From NCBI GenBank assembly GCA_002105175.1, contig MCGE01000058.1:47886-111885 (forward strand): DNA of 64,000 nucleotides, written 5' to 3'. This DNA is from Absidia repens. Lineage: Eukaryota > Mucoromycota > Mucoromycetes > Mucorales > Cunninghamellaceae. Position numbers and translations under genes: made by a program. Shown here piece by piece: positions 35,372 through 47,726 of this stretch (its first letter is position 1; the number at the start of each line of letters is the position of its first letter). The notes below the pieces were generated by a model. That model was not told the DNA's origin, ran no database searches, and saw only the letters and a program-made list of their open reading frames with translations.

Positions 35372-36300
35372 TATTTCAAAACCCGCACGCGTGAATTTAT
35401 ATTTTCTCCCTTTTTTTTTCGCTCTCTCTCTATCTCTCTTTTTTTTTCCGACCATTCAACCTCTATGGGGTGATGTTGGACTTAGAATAGTGTCAGGACT
35501 AGTTTAGAAGGGTTTTTAGAACAGGGATTACAAGGTGCATGGGGAAACCCTTTCATTTTGGAATCAGGGTTTAGAAACATCATTAGTTGGCTTTTTTAAA
35601 GTCTTCATTAGCTTCATTTGTCCATAGTTTTGTATCTACATATGAATAAATATGTCTATTTTTACATACATGCTTTAATGAAAAGTGTCCCATTAGCCTC
35701 TTTCATGTGTTGTGCAATTGAGCCCTTTTCAACTACCATCGTCCCTTTATGATAATGTTGACCGCTGTTGTGCTTCAATAAATATTACCTACAATGCTTA
35801 ATACAGTACATTAGATCCATTTCTACAGCCGTCCCTTTAGATTTGTGTTAGCTGTTCTCCAAATCGCAATTCAGTCTTCTTATGTTTGATAGGTCCTTTC
35901 ATTACAATCCTTGTAACATTGAACCTCTCGTACCTTGTTTTAGAATTCACCAATATATGCTTTAATAAATATATGCCGTTTTATAAACTCTCCATTAACG
36001 CATCGTATACTAAACAATTTAACTATTATTGTTGCTTGTGGATGTTTTACCAGCCATTTCATAATAGTTCATCCATTATGACTATTCTCCCGTACCTCGC
36101 GAACGGGTTGACAGTCTTAAATTCTTTAGTATCAAAGAGGTCATGTCCCTGCTCAACCAACCACCTAAATAAAATGCGGTTCCACGAACAGTCGCCGTTA
36201 ATGAGCATTTTACATTGCTTCCTATCTTATCTTGACTACTTGTCACCTCCCTCCCCAAAAGCACAGCGACTGACTCTCAGTCTTTGGTCACTTTAGTTGA
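35372..36300 (+). repeat. Dispersed repeat family copy E (plus), left half of the second inverted pair
   Basis: Starts TTTCAAAACCCGCACGCGTG (about 35374), then a CT-rich tract, CGACCATTCAACCTCTATGG, GTCAGGACTAGTTTAGAAGG (35492), AAACCCTTTCATTTTGGAAT (35544), TATGAATAAATATGTC, sub-repeats with CCCATTAGCCTCTTTCATGT and GTTGACCGCTGTTGTGCTTC, and the distal block with TCGCGAACGGGTTGACAGTC (36098) that is also present in copy G (TCGCGAACTTGCTGGAAGTC). Confidence 0.85.
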
Positions 36301-36599
36301 AACGTGGCTGTATTCCTGCTGTATACTTCATACCGATCAACTTAAAATTTGCAACAACTAATGTCTACTTTGCGGTTTTGTTGTACTACGCCGTAATAGA
36401 CAGAAGTGCCCCTATTCATACTGCCTGATGGTTAGTAAACGATTCCGGCGCTCTGTTAGGGTCTTTGGGCATCAAGTATGATATTGGGATTTATTTTATT
36501 CAGCTCTTCAAGTGTATGCTTTGGCCCGGTAGGATTAGATACCCCCTGCTATTTTTCATTTTGGCGGGCAGCTCATTGGGATTCAACGAACTGTTTGAT

Positions 36600-37513
36600 A
36601 ACAGTGGACTGAATATATAGCTATGGAGTTAAGGGAAAGCAATATTATTTTATGTGGAAGGTTTGATATTCGCATGACTTTCGCTGAGCAATGTGATAGC
36701 ACAGCAGGAATAGGACCGCGTTTCCTACCACGTGTCAGAGAGCAACAAAGAGATCATTTTGTTTCACAGTTTTAAAAGGGGTGAAAAAGTGGTTTAAATG
36801 AGTGAGCTAAAAAGAAGGTGTTTTACAGGAAGATCACCAAACAGCTACAGCAGGGGTATTGTAAATAGTTTAATGGGTTAGATAATATCGTATTTTATTC
36901 CAGGCAACTGTGACCAATACTAAAATAAAGGCGCGGGGTTTATAATACCAAGAAGTATAATGTAGGTGGCAAGTGGAAGATCTGAAGAATGGTTAACATT
37001 AATATAAAGGAACGATTTGATAATAAGAAATAATATCCTATATAAGTCATGAGAGGACAAAAGGGGTGGTAAATATTGAAGCACGACAACGGTCAACATT
37101 AATCAAACACTGCCGATGTTAGTAAAAAAAAGGGATCTATTGTATAAGACATGAGAAAGACTACTGGGACATTTGTTCATTGAAGCATGTAAAAAGAGAC
37201 ATATTTTATTTAGATATGGATACAAACTATGGACAAACTATAACAAAACTAAGCCAATGAAGGCTATAAATAGCCAACTAATGGTGGTTTCAAATCCTGA
37301 ATCCAAAATGAACGGACTTCCCCATGCATCTTGTAATCCCTGTTCTGAAAACCCTTCTAAACTAGTCCTGACACTAATCTAAGATCACCATAGCCTCAAA
37401 AAAAATGGATGGTGAAGAAAAAAAAAAAAAAAAAAAAAAGGAATGAAAAAAGAAAGAGAGAGCGAAAAAAAAGAGGGAGTAAATAAAAATCATGTGGGCG
37501 GAATTTGAAAGGT
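36600..37513 (-). repeat. Dispersed repeat family copy F (minus), right half of the second inverted pair
   Basis: On the minus strand it starts at TTTCAAATTCCGCCCACATG (37513), followed by the pyrimidine tract, core (37270-37380), AATAAAATATGTCTC and sub-repeats with CCCAGTAGTCTTTCTCATGT. It extends to a distal block near 36840 that matches copy C. Together with copy E it makes an inverted-repeat element of about 2.14 kb with a short unmatched centre (about 36.30-36.60 kb). The left boundary is approximate. Confidence 0.8.
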
Positions 37514-37798
37514 TTTCCAGCCATCACAGAAAAGTAATCCCCCTTACTTTTCTCACATTTCATCACAGCAATCTATAATTATTTAACTTTGGCAGCGCAG
37601 TGTCCCCTTTTATTTCTTTTCCTTTGTTCTAGTGCAATAAGGGGATCCCTGACAGAAGAGCTGAAACTCATCTAAAATAAATATTTAATGATTCCAATTT
37701 ATGATCGTCGAGGAAATCAGTGTCTAGACATTTAAAAGAAACCTTAGTTTATTAATTAAGATTATCTTAAGGACAACTATATATATATTAAGAAAGAA

Positions 37799-39625
37799 TC
37801 ATGGATATAAATTAAAAAATCTTCTTTGCCCTGGGTATTTTAGACGATGGTCATGTTGTTGTAGTGATGGCGGTAGTGCTTGGGAGTGATGAAGATGTGA
37901 TGGTGGTTGTTCTGTTATTGGCGTCGATTCGTCTACATAAATATCGCAATTCGGTTTTTGTTGAATAGAGGCATGTGATATAATGGGCGACATAGTTGTA
38001 CGTTGTTCTTGTCTAGCAAGTGACCGAGAATACCTTAACCCACAAGCATTGCATAATGTACGATGTCCACTAGGCCCTCGGCGCCATTCAGGACTATGAG
38101 TAGTATGGCAACTTTCACAGCTTTTCGTTTCATTTGGTCGAATACGCCAGGATTTAGGTGAAGACGACGAGAATGAGGGCGGCGATCCTCTTTTTGCAGG
38201 AACATGGACTTGTTCGTGCTGTGGGTATTGAACATGGTGATGATGATGATGATGATGATGACGGTCGTTATTATTGTTTCCGTGCTGACTGTAGGAAGTA
38301 ATTCTGATTTGATGATCGGTATTAATGTTGGACGAGGATGAATTTATGATAGGTGAAAATGGTGATGGTGATATAGAAGTAGTTGTTGGACTATAATTAC
38401 AAAGAATTTTTTATTTTTCAAATTCCGGCTACTATTTTAATTTTTTTTTTTTTTTTTTTTTTTTACCTGGAACAATATGATTGATGATTATCAGGAGACG
38501 GAGGTCTAGAAGGAGGGTGTGATATTTTAAACACGGCAAACGTTAATTGTCCATATTGAATAAGAATCTTTTCGACCCGAAGGAGGCCATGGCGCTCCAG
38601 GGATAGGTTTGATGTGAATCGGGTATGGTGAGTGCAAGGAGTATTTGGTTGAATTCGCGGGGACAGCTGCGATCGATTAAAGTGATGGTTTTTTTGATCC
38701 TGTTGTTGGATTGCTTGATGGAAATCATCCCGTATGGCATCTATTATGGTGTCATAGTGAGAAGGAAGATGGTCTTTGGCAGGCCAACTCATAACGATGT
38801 CTCGTGTGACATTATTATATAATTGGAATGCACGGAGTGTGCCGATCGATTGCTCTTGCTCATTTGACACATGACTATTAGCGTGGTGATTGTCATGGTA
38901 GCGTTGAAAAAGTGATGGCAAACGATGAATCCCCTATTTTTTAAAAAATGAATCCCGTCAGTCTGAAGATAAGTGATAAAAAATACCCTGTCTGCTATTA
39001 CACTAGTTTCTGTCTCCTTTTCATGATCACACAAGGCATGAGGACAAGCAGGATAACCTATTTATAACATAAGGGAAATTGTCAGCCTTTTCTTTTTTTT
39101 CTTTTTTGGTCTTTCTTTTGTTTGAGTATTCACACTCCGCGATCATTTTTTTTCCATCGAGATTTCCCAATTCCCGACTCCGAATTTACCTTGGTTGCAA
39201 TGAAAGAAGGCCAAAACAATATTTTCAGCAGCAGTATACATGATAACATCTACAACAATCCAGTCTAGGTCATTGCCCCTGTCTTGCTTATTATAATTGG
39301 CTATGCAATCCAATTTTCTCAACCGACATCTAAACAAAGCCCCGCCATGCAGAAAAAAGGTAAACAATTGATCAAACGTTTTTTTTTTTTTTTTTTTTTT
39401 TTAATACCTTGTGACGGCCCCAGCCAAAGTATTCAAATCAGTAAAATTACTGAAATCATCCTTGGCCAATAATCGCTCATCAGGATGGATCAGGTCAATG
39501 AAGGGTCTCCCGAGCAAAAGATCTTTGATCGAATGACGATCAACTGTAGTATTCATGATCAAGGTAGGGAGGTATAAAAATTCATAATCCGGCAAAGAAA
39601 GTAAAGCCCAAAAACAAGAAGACAT
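37799..39625 (-). CDS. WC-2-like PAS/GATA transcription factor
   Basis: Five exons on the minus strand, 39625-39408, 39329-39190, 39057-38987, 38933-38467 and 38390-37799, sum to 1488 bases and encode 495 residues. Residues 1-120 form a PAS domain (DYEFLYLPTLIMNTT, then DLLLGRPFIDLIHPDERLLA, RCRLRKLDCIANYN and DWIVVDVIMYTAAENIVLAF). A middle region is His/Gln-rich, including a His run near 38240. A single GATA finger lies at C390-X2-C-X18-C-X2-C415 (CESCHTTHSPEWRRGPSGHR, TLCNACGLRYSRSLARQE); the 18-residue loop and SPEWRRGPSG are the hallmark of WC-2, unlike the 17-residue loop of AreA/SreA factors. WC-2 partners the blue-light receptor WC-1 in the White Collar complex. No LOV cysteine motif is present, as expected for the WC-2 partner. 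Mucoralean fungi commonly have several WC-2 paralogues, and which one this is cannot be told. Confidence 0.9.
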
Positions 39626-41745
39626 CTTAAAAAAATTATAATCAGAATATGAGCCCAATCATTGATGATGTGTCAATCGTTTTTTTGATATTTACAATAT
39701 TAATACCAGACCCACTAGATTATCAATTGATTAACCAAAAATAAATAGCAAAGAGTACAGGGAGGGTTTAAAAAAGAAGAGAAGGAAAGGGAAAAAAAAT
39801 AGTAAAAAGAAGATAATGAAAAAGAAGTTTTAACTTTTTTTTTTTTCGAAATTGGGGAGTGACCGGAGAGAAGAAAGGAGGGAGTGAACGAGGGGTAGGA
39901 ATTTTGGGCTGTGCGCAATTGAAGTCATTTTTACACAGAAAAAAGCCATCGCCACTATAAAAAGGGTCCGATTCCGAACTTGGATAAAAAAACTTTAAAC
40001 TTGCCTGTGTCCCCCCACACTAAAGGGTTCCAATCCATTTTCCTTTTTCACAAGCATACCGCTGAGGCACCTAGAAGAAACTGGGATCCGTAAATATAAA
40101 CAACAATCAGAATCACTATATGTGATTATTAAAGGAAATTTGGATATTAAAATAGAAATGATTATCTGTTTATGTAAGGTAAAGCGAATCTGATCATTCT
40201 TTTTTTCTCAATTTGACAGTACGAAATGATCGAGACGGAGTATAAAAATAAACGTTTTAGCGGAACAAGGCACAGTACACCTGACATTCTCACCTTTGGC
40301 TGAGCTTGAGCTTGAGTATAGTGTGGTGTGGTCTCCTCCTATTTCATGCTAATTGATCTTTTTTTATCTCCTTTTTTATACAAAGGTGCCCAAAAAGCTT
40401 AAAAAGCAGTATTTTGATTGGGGATCTTGAGTGCACCCGACTTTTTGACATTTTTTTTTGATCGGGTAAATGCTTCCAAATTAAATCAACCTGTTTGCTT
40501 TCACCTCAATATATTTTCTATTGCTATTGAAACTGGCTATGATTCCTTTTCTTAAATAATTAGGAAATCGTTGTTTCGGGGTTGAAAAATGTTGTTATTT
40601 TTTATTGGCCAATAAAAAAAGTGTTCCTGATGGGTCTGCCCAATAAATATGAAAATAAAAAACGCAATGTGTTACCATGGATGAATTATTTAGCACAAGC
40701 CATTTCTTGTCAATCAGACAGAACATTCTTCAATGTCACCCAATCAAGAGTTTGATTGTTACTAAGAATCATCTCTGTTACGTTATACCCTCCTCATCAG
40801 AAAAAAAAAGCCAAAAAAACTTCTCGATCGTCAGTTTAAGAACGCCGAAATGGTCACTTACACAAATTATATAACCCATGTTTCCTTTAACCATTATAAC
40901 ATCTGCCAACCCTTTTTCAAAAAAGGAGCAAGTGCCACCTATAATTTTCAACTTTAGGTACAAAAGAAGCGAAAGAAGAATTTTCATCTTTCTTCCATTT
41001 GATGTGAAACAATATATTCTCCAATTACTGAGCTCTTTTATTTTTTATTTTTGGCTACGGTGTTCCTTTTTCCAGTCTTGTTCTCGTTGTTCTCCGCCAA
41101 TGGAAAAACAGGTAAAAGCCCGGTGACGAAAGTATAACTTTACCTTCTTCTTTGTTAACGCTTGCTAATCAGTAATTTTTTTTTTTTTTTTGTTTGCTAT
41201 GACTTGTACCATCATGCATAATTGAATTGCCTCAAATGAGATCAAGTTTAGAGGAAAATCAAGATGAAATAAAGAAGAGATGCTACAAGAGAATGAGGCG
41301 CTCTGGAAAGATGCTTATACCGCGCTTCCTCGGAACCAATCTAATTAGCGACATCAATTCATATCAACGATACTATGTTTTAATATTTTCTAAAATTACC
41401 AAAAAGTTGTCCATGGTCAGTGGGTAAATTTTAGCATTAAAAGCAACGATGTAGCCAAATTTGCATTTTACTGAAAAGCCGTCATAGGGCATAATATATA
41501 ACCTATCATACATGTAATCGTTCTCATGCGATCTCGATTTGCAATCATCCCTCCGAAATTATAACACACTATCATTTAGGTCTTACAAATATGCTAAGGA
41601 TATTTTTTTGACTTGATGATATATCTTTTAACCACGTAATATGATAAGGTGAAGTTATGTGATTGGTTTTTTTTTTTATAAAAAAGAAAAATTGTCTTCG
41701 GCATGTGAAGTTGTTCGGTTCTGCCTGATGGATCCAGAGGCCGCA
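39626..41745. other. Intergenic region, only weak small ORFs
   Basis: Upstream region of the WC-2-like gene, followed by AT-rich DNA. A 63-codon ATG frame at 41236-41427 (MRSSLEENQDEIKKRCYKRM) is charged and protein-like, but stands alone without introns, homologues or a clear promoter. Frames at 40677-40874 and 40878-41126 have no features. None is called as a gene. Confidence 0.45.
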
Positions 41746-42880
41746 AAAATATTTCAAATCCAGCACACGTGAATTTTATTTTCTCCCATTTTTGTTCCGT
41801 CTCTCTTTCTTTTCTTTTTCCTTTTTTCATCTTCATCTTCTTCTTCTTCTTCATCATTCAACCTCCTTGAGGTTATGTTGGACTTAGAATAGTGTTAGGG
41901 CTAGTTTAGAAGGGGGTTCAGTTGAGGAATTACGAGATACATGGGGAAACCCTTTCATTTTGGATCTAGGATTTGAAACCATTATCAGATGGCTTTCTGG
42001 AGCCTTCATTAGTCTAGTTTAGTGCTAGTTTGTCTATATTTTATATCTATATCTCAATAAAATATGTATATATTTATTTTCTTTAAAAAAAAATGTCCAA
42101 TTAGTTTCTCTGATGTCCTGTACAAGCGGTCATCGCGTCATTAGATTAATGTTGACTGATGTTGTGCTGCAATTACTAATGACCTTTTAGTTTTTCTCAT
42201 GCACTTGCACACTAGTAGATCCTTTTTTACAGTCATCTCATCCCTTTAAGTTAGTGTTGACCGGTCTTTAAATCTCATATCAGTCTCTCTCATGTTTCCT
42301 TTAATAGATTTTCCCGTTAAATTACTTGCAGCAATACATGCCTTTTTATGAACTATCCTCTCACCCATCGTATATCAAACAATGCCGCTATTATAGTTGT
42401 TTGTGAATGTTCTACCAAACATTTACTCAATAGTTCACTCACAATGGCTACTCGCCCCGTGCCTCGCGAACTTGCTGGAAGTCTTAGACTATACTATTAA
42501 AAGCGGCCATACTTCTTGAATAATCGTGTAAATGGATAATTTTGCGCGCATAGTCGCTACTATAGATCATTTTACGCTGTTTTTTCGTAGCTAATATATA
42601 ATCACTTTCCTGGACCCCTAGTGACTGGTTGGCAGGTTTAGGTCACTTATTATAAATCATCACCCTATTCCCGCTCTACCATTCATATTTATCCACCTGC
42701 GATTCGCCGCAAGCGGAGCCTCCACTAGACAAGATACATTGTATATTTGCAGCTCGTAATTTTCATTTTTTATTTTTTACTATTCTTAATATGTATGTAG
42801 TATAATAATAATAAAAAAGAAGTTCAAACTGAAACCAGTTGAGCCCCAGGGTCTGTCTATAGAGATACAAAAAAGGCAGG
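41746..42880 (+). repeat. Dispersed repeat family copy G (plus), long copy
   Basis: Starts TTTCAAATCCAGCACACGTG (about 41751), with a CTTCTTCTTC tract, CATCATTCAACCTCCTTGAG, GTTAGGGCTAGTTTAGAAGG (near 41895), AAACCCTTTCATTTTGGATC (41948), CAATAAAATATGTAT, sub-repeats and the distal block (TCGCGAACTTGCTGGAAGTC near 42465; CCTCCACTAGACAAGATACA near 42720, compared with CCTCTACTAGACTGGACATA near 18070 in copy B). It ends near GAAACCAGTTGAG at about 42840. It has no obvious inverted partner before the next gene. Confidence 0.85.
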
Positions 42881-43159
42881 GTGCGGGGTACCTATTTTGT
42901 CGCAACAAAATGCGATCATTGCCTTGCCATGATATACTGTACTATGCTTGCGTTCTGTCTTTAATGTATATTCGTCATTTTATCAGAAATTAAAACTGTA
43001 TTCAAATCTTATATAGTTTATGTCCCAGTAAGCCGCATTTTAAAATTGCAAGTACCTCAGCATGATTGTCTTTGGTTACTGAATCTCAGCGCGAGGGTGG
43101 CTTGTGAGCCTTTTCCAATATGCTCCATTTTTCATGACATTCGGTATGTTGAAATACCG

Positions 43160-43293
43160 CTCATCTTCTTGGTAGGTGAGCAATTCTTTCACGATCAATA
43201 AATTAAAAGTAATACGCTTTATGAGTAAATGTAAGTATGGTGTACTCCCATTATATTGATATAATTATGCTCAATTGTCTTTATTCCATTTAG
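43160..43293 (+). promoter_or_regulatory. Likely promoter and 5' UTR intron of the Pol I subunit gene
   Basis: CTCATC at 43160-43165 is the reverse complement of GATGAG, the core of the PAC element found upstream of fungal Pol I and ribosome-biogenesis genes. A leader intron is likely between GTAAGTATGG (43231) and CCATTTAG (43293). An A/T-rich AAAAATT word near 43335 recalls the RRPE partner motif. Motifs this short can occur by chance. Confidence 0.3.
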
Positions 43294-43424
43294 ATAGAAT
43301 AAGGATATCGCTGGTGACTTGGATCTGGGTTTTAAAAATTGTTTTTTCATTTTTTTTTTCTTCTCAGTTGTTGAATTTCTTTTTTCTTTCTTCAACTTTT
43401 TTCTTTATTTTATCGTCAATAATC

Positions 43425-46400
43425 ATGCCGTCAACGTTCCATACGTTAGAACGAGAACGTATGTTCCGTGATCCTTCTTCAACAGAATTCGGTGTGCCTA
43501 TTTTACAAGAAGCAGTACGTCCCCATATTGATGCTTTCAACAGTTTGACGCAATATCAAGGCGATCAAGATGGTCTATTGGATTATGCTGTGCAAGACCT
43601 TGGTGTGGAAACCCTCTTCGATTACTCTAGTAACCTTCATCAATCAACCAATGGCGACGATCTCGGCAACAAAATGACTTTCTGGTTAGAAAAGCCAAAG
43701 ATATTATCACCCATGGTGGCCGAAAAAGATGTGACAACCCTCAACCGCAAAACCTTCCCTTCTGAATGCCGTGAACGTATTACAACTTATCGTGGGCGCT
43801 TCCAAGTCAAGCTTTGCTGGCGTATAAACGATGGTCCTATGCAATCTGATGTGCGTGAATTGGGCCAAGTACCGATTATGGTGCGATCCAACAGGTGTAA
43901 TCTTCGCAACATGTATCCCAAGCAACTCATCGCTCACCACGAAGAACCTGAAGAAATGGGTGGTTACTTTATTGTCAACGGTATTGAAAAATTGATTCGT
44001 TTGCTTATCGTTCCTCGTCGAAACCATGTGACCGCCATCATCCGAAACTCCTTCCAAAAGCGTGGCCCTACTTACTCTATTTATGGTTGTGCTATCCGTT
44101 CTGCTCGCCCCGATCAAACGACACAAACGAACACTGTCCATTACCTCAATGATGGTAACGCGATGCTTCGATTTGCCTGGAGAAAACAAGAATATATGGT
44201 GCCTGTGGTCCTCATCCTCAAGTGTTTGATTGATGCCTCTGACAAGGAAATCTTTGACGGTCTGGTCCAAGGTGATGTGAAGAATACTTTCTTAACCGAT
44301 CGTGTGGAATTACTTCTTCGTAGCTTCAAGATCTACTCTCTCTATACTCGTGAAGCTTGTCTTGCCTATCTTGGTGAAAAGTTCCGTGTGATCATGGGTC
44401 TCTCTGAAGATATGTCTGATCTTGATGTTGGCAAGGAATTATTACGGAAGATCATCTTGGTGCATTTGAACGACAGTCGTGATAAATTCAACCTATTGAC
44501 GTAAGTGGCTAATAGAAAGGAAGAAAAAGAAAAACAAGTTTGAATTAAATGTTTATAATTTTGGTAGTTACATGATCCGAAAACTTTACTCGTTAGTATC
44601 TGGTGCTTGTTGCGCTGATAACCCTGATGCTCCTCAACATCAAGAAGTGTTACTTGGTGGTCACATCTACAATATGATCATCAAGGAAAAACTGTACGAT
44701 TGGCTTTATGCTATCCGGCAACAAGTGAAAACTGACATTCGTTTGTCTCCTGCGAAGGTGGATCTTCATGACAGTAAGTATATGAATGGGTATGTGTATA
44801 TTTACATTAAAGTATGCTGATTATCATCATTTTATACATAGAGAACTACATTTTGAATACTCTTCGTAAGGTGCCATGCGATATCGGATCCAAGCTCTCC
44901 TACTTTTTAGCTACGGGTAATCTTGTCAGTAAAACTGGTTTGGATTTGCAACAGGTAAAGAAATGTTCAGGGGAATAATACAAAAAAAAAGGAGGAACCT
45001 TTTCTAACTAGTTATATTTATTAGTTCTCCGGATACACCATTGTGGCGGAAAAACTCAACTTTTATCGATACATCTCTCATTTCCGTTGTATCCATCGTG
45101 GTGCGTTCTTTGCTGAACTTAAGACGACGGCCGTGCGAAAATTGCTTCCAGAAGCTTGGGGTTTCCTTTGTCCTGTCCACACTCCTGATGGTTCACCATG
45201 TGGGTTACTCAATCACTTGGCGCACAAATGTAAGGTGGTCAATGAACCTTTAGATACTAGCCGTGTACCTTCTCTACTATCTGCTCTGGGTGTATCACAG
45301 ACCGTTTTGCATTCTATTGCTCGTCCTGATGATGTGGCTGTCCTCCTGGATGGTCGTATTGTGGGCTGGTGTACTCCCAAGACCGCTAACAAGGTGGCTA
45401 CTAGTCTCAAAGTTTGGCGTGTCAACCGCGAAAAGGATATCCCATTTGATCTTGAAATTGCCAACGTGCCTGTTTCCTACGGTGGTGAATATCCTGGTCT
45501 TTATCTCTTCTCCCAGCCTGCTCGTATGATGCGTCCCGTCAAGTATCTGGGTAATGGCAAGACTGATATGGTTGGAACTTTCGAACAAGTCTACATGGAT
45601 ATTGCCTGTATGGATGATGAAGTTGTCCCTAATGTCACCACTCATCAAGAATTTGCCCCTACCAATGTACTCAGTATCATTGCCAATATGACACCTTTCT
45701 CTGACTTCAATCAATCCCCTCGTAATATGTACCAATGTCAGGTAAATAGGAAAGAAAAGGAACTCAAAAATTTATCAATGCTAACAATTTTTTCATGTCG
45801 ATTCTTAGATGGGTAAACAAACAATGGGAACACCATCATCAGTATATAACCATCGTACCGACAACAAATTGTATCGTATTCAAACTGGACAAACACCTGT
45901 AGTACGACCTGACCTTCACAATGAATATGGTTTAGATGGCTTCCCACAAGGTGCCAATGCGGTTGTAGCAGTGATCTCATACACGGGTTACGATATGGAA
46001 GATGCGATGATTCTCAACAAGTCAGCACACGAGCGAGGTTTTGGTTATGGATCTATTTACAAATCAGAAATCATCGACCTGAGCCAATACCGTAGTCGAG
46101 GCGATCCTGTGGTATGTCGCTTTGGATTGGATCGTCGTGGCAAGACCGCATATAAGGAATATCTAGGCAATGATGGCTTACCTCACATTGGTGCACATTT
46201 GAAGGCCGACGACCCATTATACTCGTACGTAGATGAAGCAACTGGCAAAGCTACTGTCAAAAAATACAAGGGACCTGAAGATGCCTATGTGGATGAAGTG
46301 CGTTTGGTAGGCGATGATGCGGGCAACGAATTACAAAAGGTGCATATCAAGTTACGTATCACACGTTCTCCTGTCATCGGGGATAAATTCTCATCTCGCC

Positions 46401-47146
46401 ACGGTCAAAAAGGTGTTTGCTCTCAAAAATGGCCTGCAGTAGATATGCCCTTCTCTGAATCTGGTATGCAACCTGATGTAATCATCAATCCTCATGCTTT
46501 CCCCTCTCGTATGACTATTGGTATGTTTGTGGAAAGTTTGGCTGGTAAGGCAGGTGCTCTTCATGGTATTGCTCAAGATAGTACTCCCTTCAAATTCAAT
46601 GAAAAGTTTACGGCGGCGGACTACTTTGGTGAACAATTATTATCTGCTGGCTACAATTACCATGGAAATGAAGCAATGTACTCTGGTATTACCGGTGAAG
46701 AAATGAAGATGGATATCTATATTGGCGTGGTATATTACCAACGTCTCCGTCACATGGTGAACGACAAATTCCAAGTGCGTACTACTGGTCCAGTCCACAA
46801 TTTGACAATGCAACCTGTCAAGGGTCGTAAGCGTGCTGGTGGTATTCGATTTGGTGAAATGGAACGTGATTCATTATTGGCGCACGGAACTAGTTTCTTA
46901 TTACAAGATCGGTTGATGAACTGTTCCGATTATTCTCAAGCTCATGTTTGCCGACTCTGTGGTTCTCTGGTATCTCCTATTTGCACCAAGATTGTGTCTT
47001 CGCTTGGCAATCAACGCACCTTCGAATGCCGAACTTGTCAAACTTCTAAGGGTATTGATGTGGTGGCTATTCCTTATGTCTTCCGTTACCTTACCACTGA
47101 ATTGATGAGCATGGGCATTCGTCTGACATTGGGTGTCAAGCCATAG
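43425..47146 (+). CDS. rpa2: RNA polymerase I second-largest subunit (Rpa135/POLR1B type)
   Basis: Five exons, 43425-44500, 44568-44773, 44842-44954, 45025-45741 and 45809-47146, give 1149 residues, close to the 1135-1203 of known Rpa135/POLR1B. The N terminus MPSTFHTLERERMFRDPSS, followed by LLQEAVRPHI-type sequence, is specific to the Pol I subunit. Catalytic-core signatures are present: GYFIVNGIEKLIRLL, GFLCPVHTPDGSPCGLLNHL, GYDMEDAMILNKSAHERGFG, KFSSRHGQKGVCSQKWP and the C-terminal zinc site CRLCGS..CRTCQ. The protein forms half of the active-site cleft of the enzyme that transcribes rRNA genes in the nucleolus. I chose the ATG at 43425 because sequence before it is a Phe-rich artefact and the yeast protein aligns from there. 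Very confident. Confidence 0.97.
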
Positions 47147-47475
47147 ATAGATTTATCATCCACTTTTATTATTTTCATAGTTAGACTCCACATTTCCTCT
47201 CCCTTCTCCCTTTTTACATTCTTCCTGCCCTTCATTTTTATATACATCACTCTATTTCCCTTTATCTTTGTTTGTTTTTTATTTTTATACTTTATATAGC
47301 ATCATTCATGTTTTTATCTTCATTCTCTCTTATAATAAAAACCTTTTGACCAAAAGCTTTGAATTTTTTTTCATATTGTCGGACTTTACTTTTTCGGGTA
47401 AACTAAGGAAAATATATTTAAAGCTAGTTTTTTTGTTTTCTTTGTTTCTCTTTATTCACTCCATTATTTTGTAGA
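47147..47475. other. Short intergenic region
   Basis: T/C-rich 3' flank of the Pol I gene (AATAAAAACC near 47333) and promoter of the next gene; no other feature was seen. Confidence 0.6.
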
Positions 47476-47675
47476 ATGGGAAAACCGTTTTTTATATTGT
47501 ACGTAGGCTTAGTGTGGCTAAGGTGGATGATGGCCAGTTTGCCTGGGTATATCCATCCTGATGAATTCTTCCAGTCGCCAGAAATCACAGCGCGAACCGT
47601 CTTAGGCGTAGACAGTTTGACACCATGGGAATTCCAGCCAGAACATGCAGCACGGTCTATTATAATACCGTAAGT

Positions 47676-47726
<51 letters not shown>

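Noticed and set aside
41594..41857. Lys/Glu-rich minus-strand frame
   Set aside because: Lies over the pyrimidine tract and end motif of repeat copy G; similar artefacts occur in the other copies.
43275..43424. N-terminal extension of the Pol I subunit frame
   Set aside because: Phe/Ser-rich translation of the T-rich leader, no ATG, and the known family start aligns at 43425.
43707..45735. Several minus-strand ORFs over 140 codons within the Pol I subunit gene
   Set aside because: Shadow frames of a highly conserved plus-strand protein.
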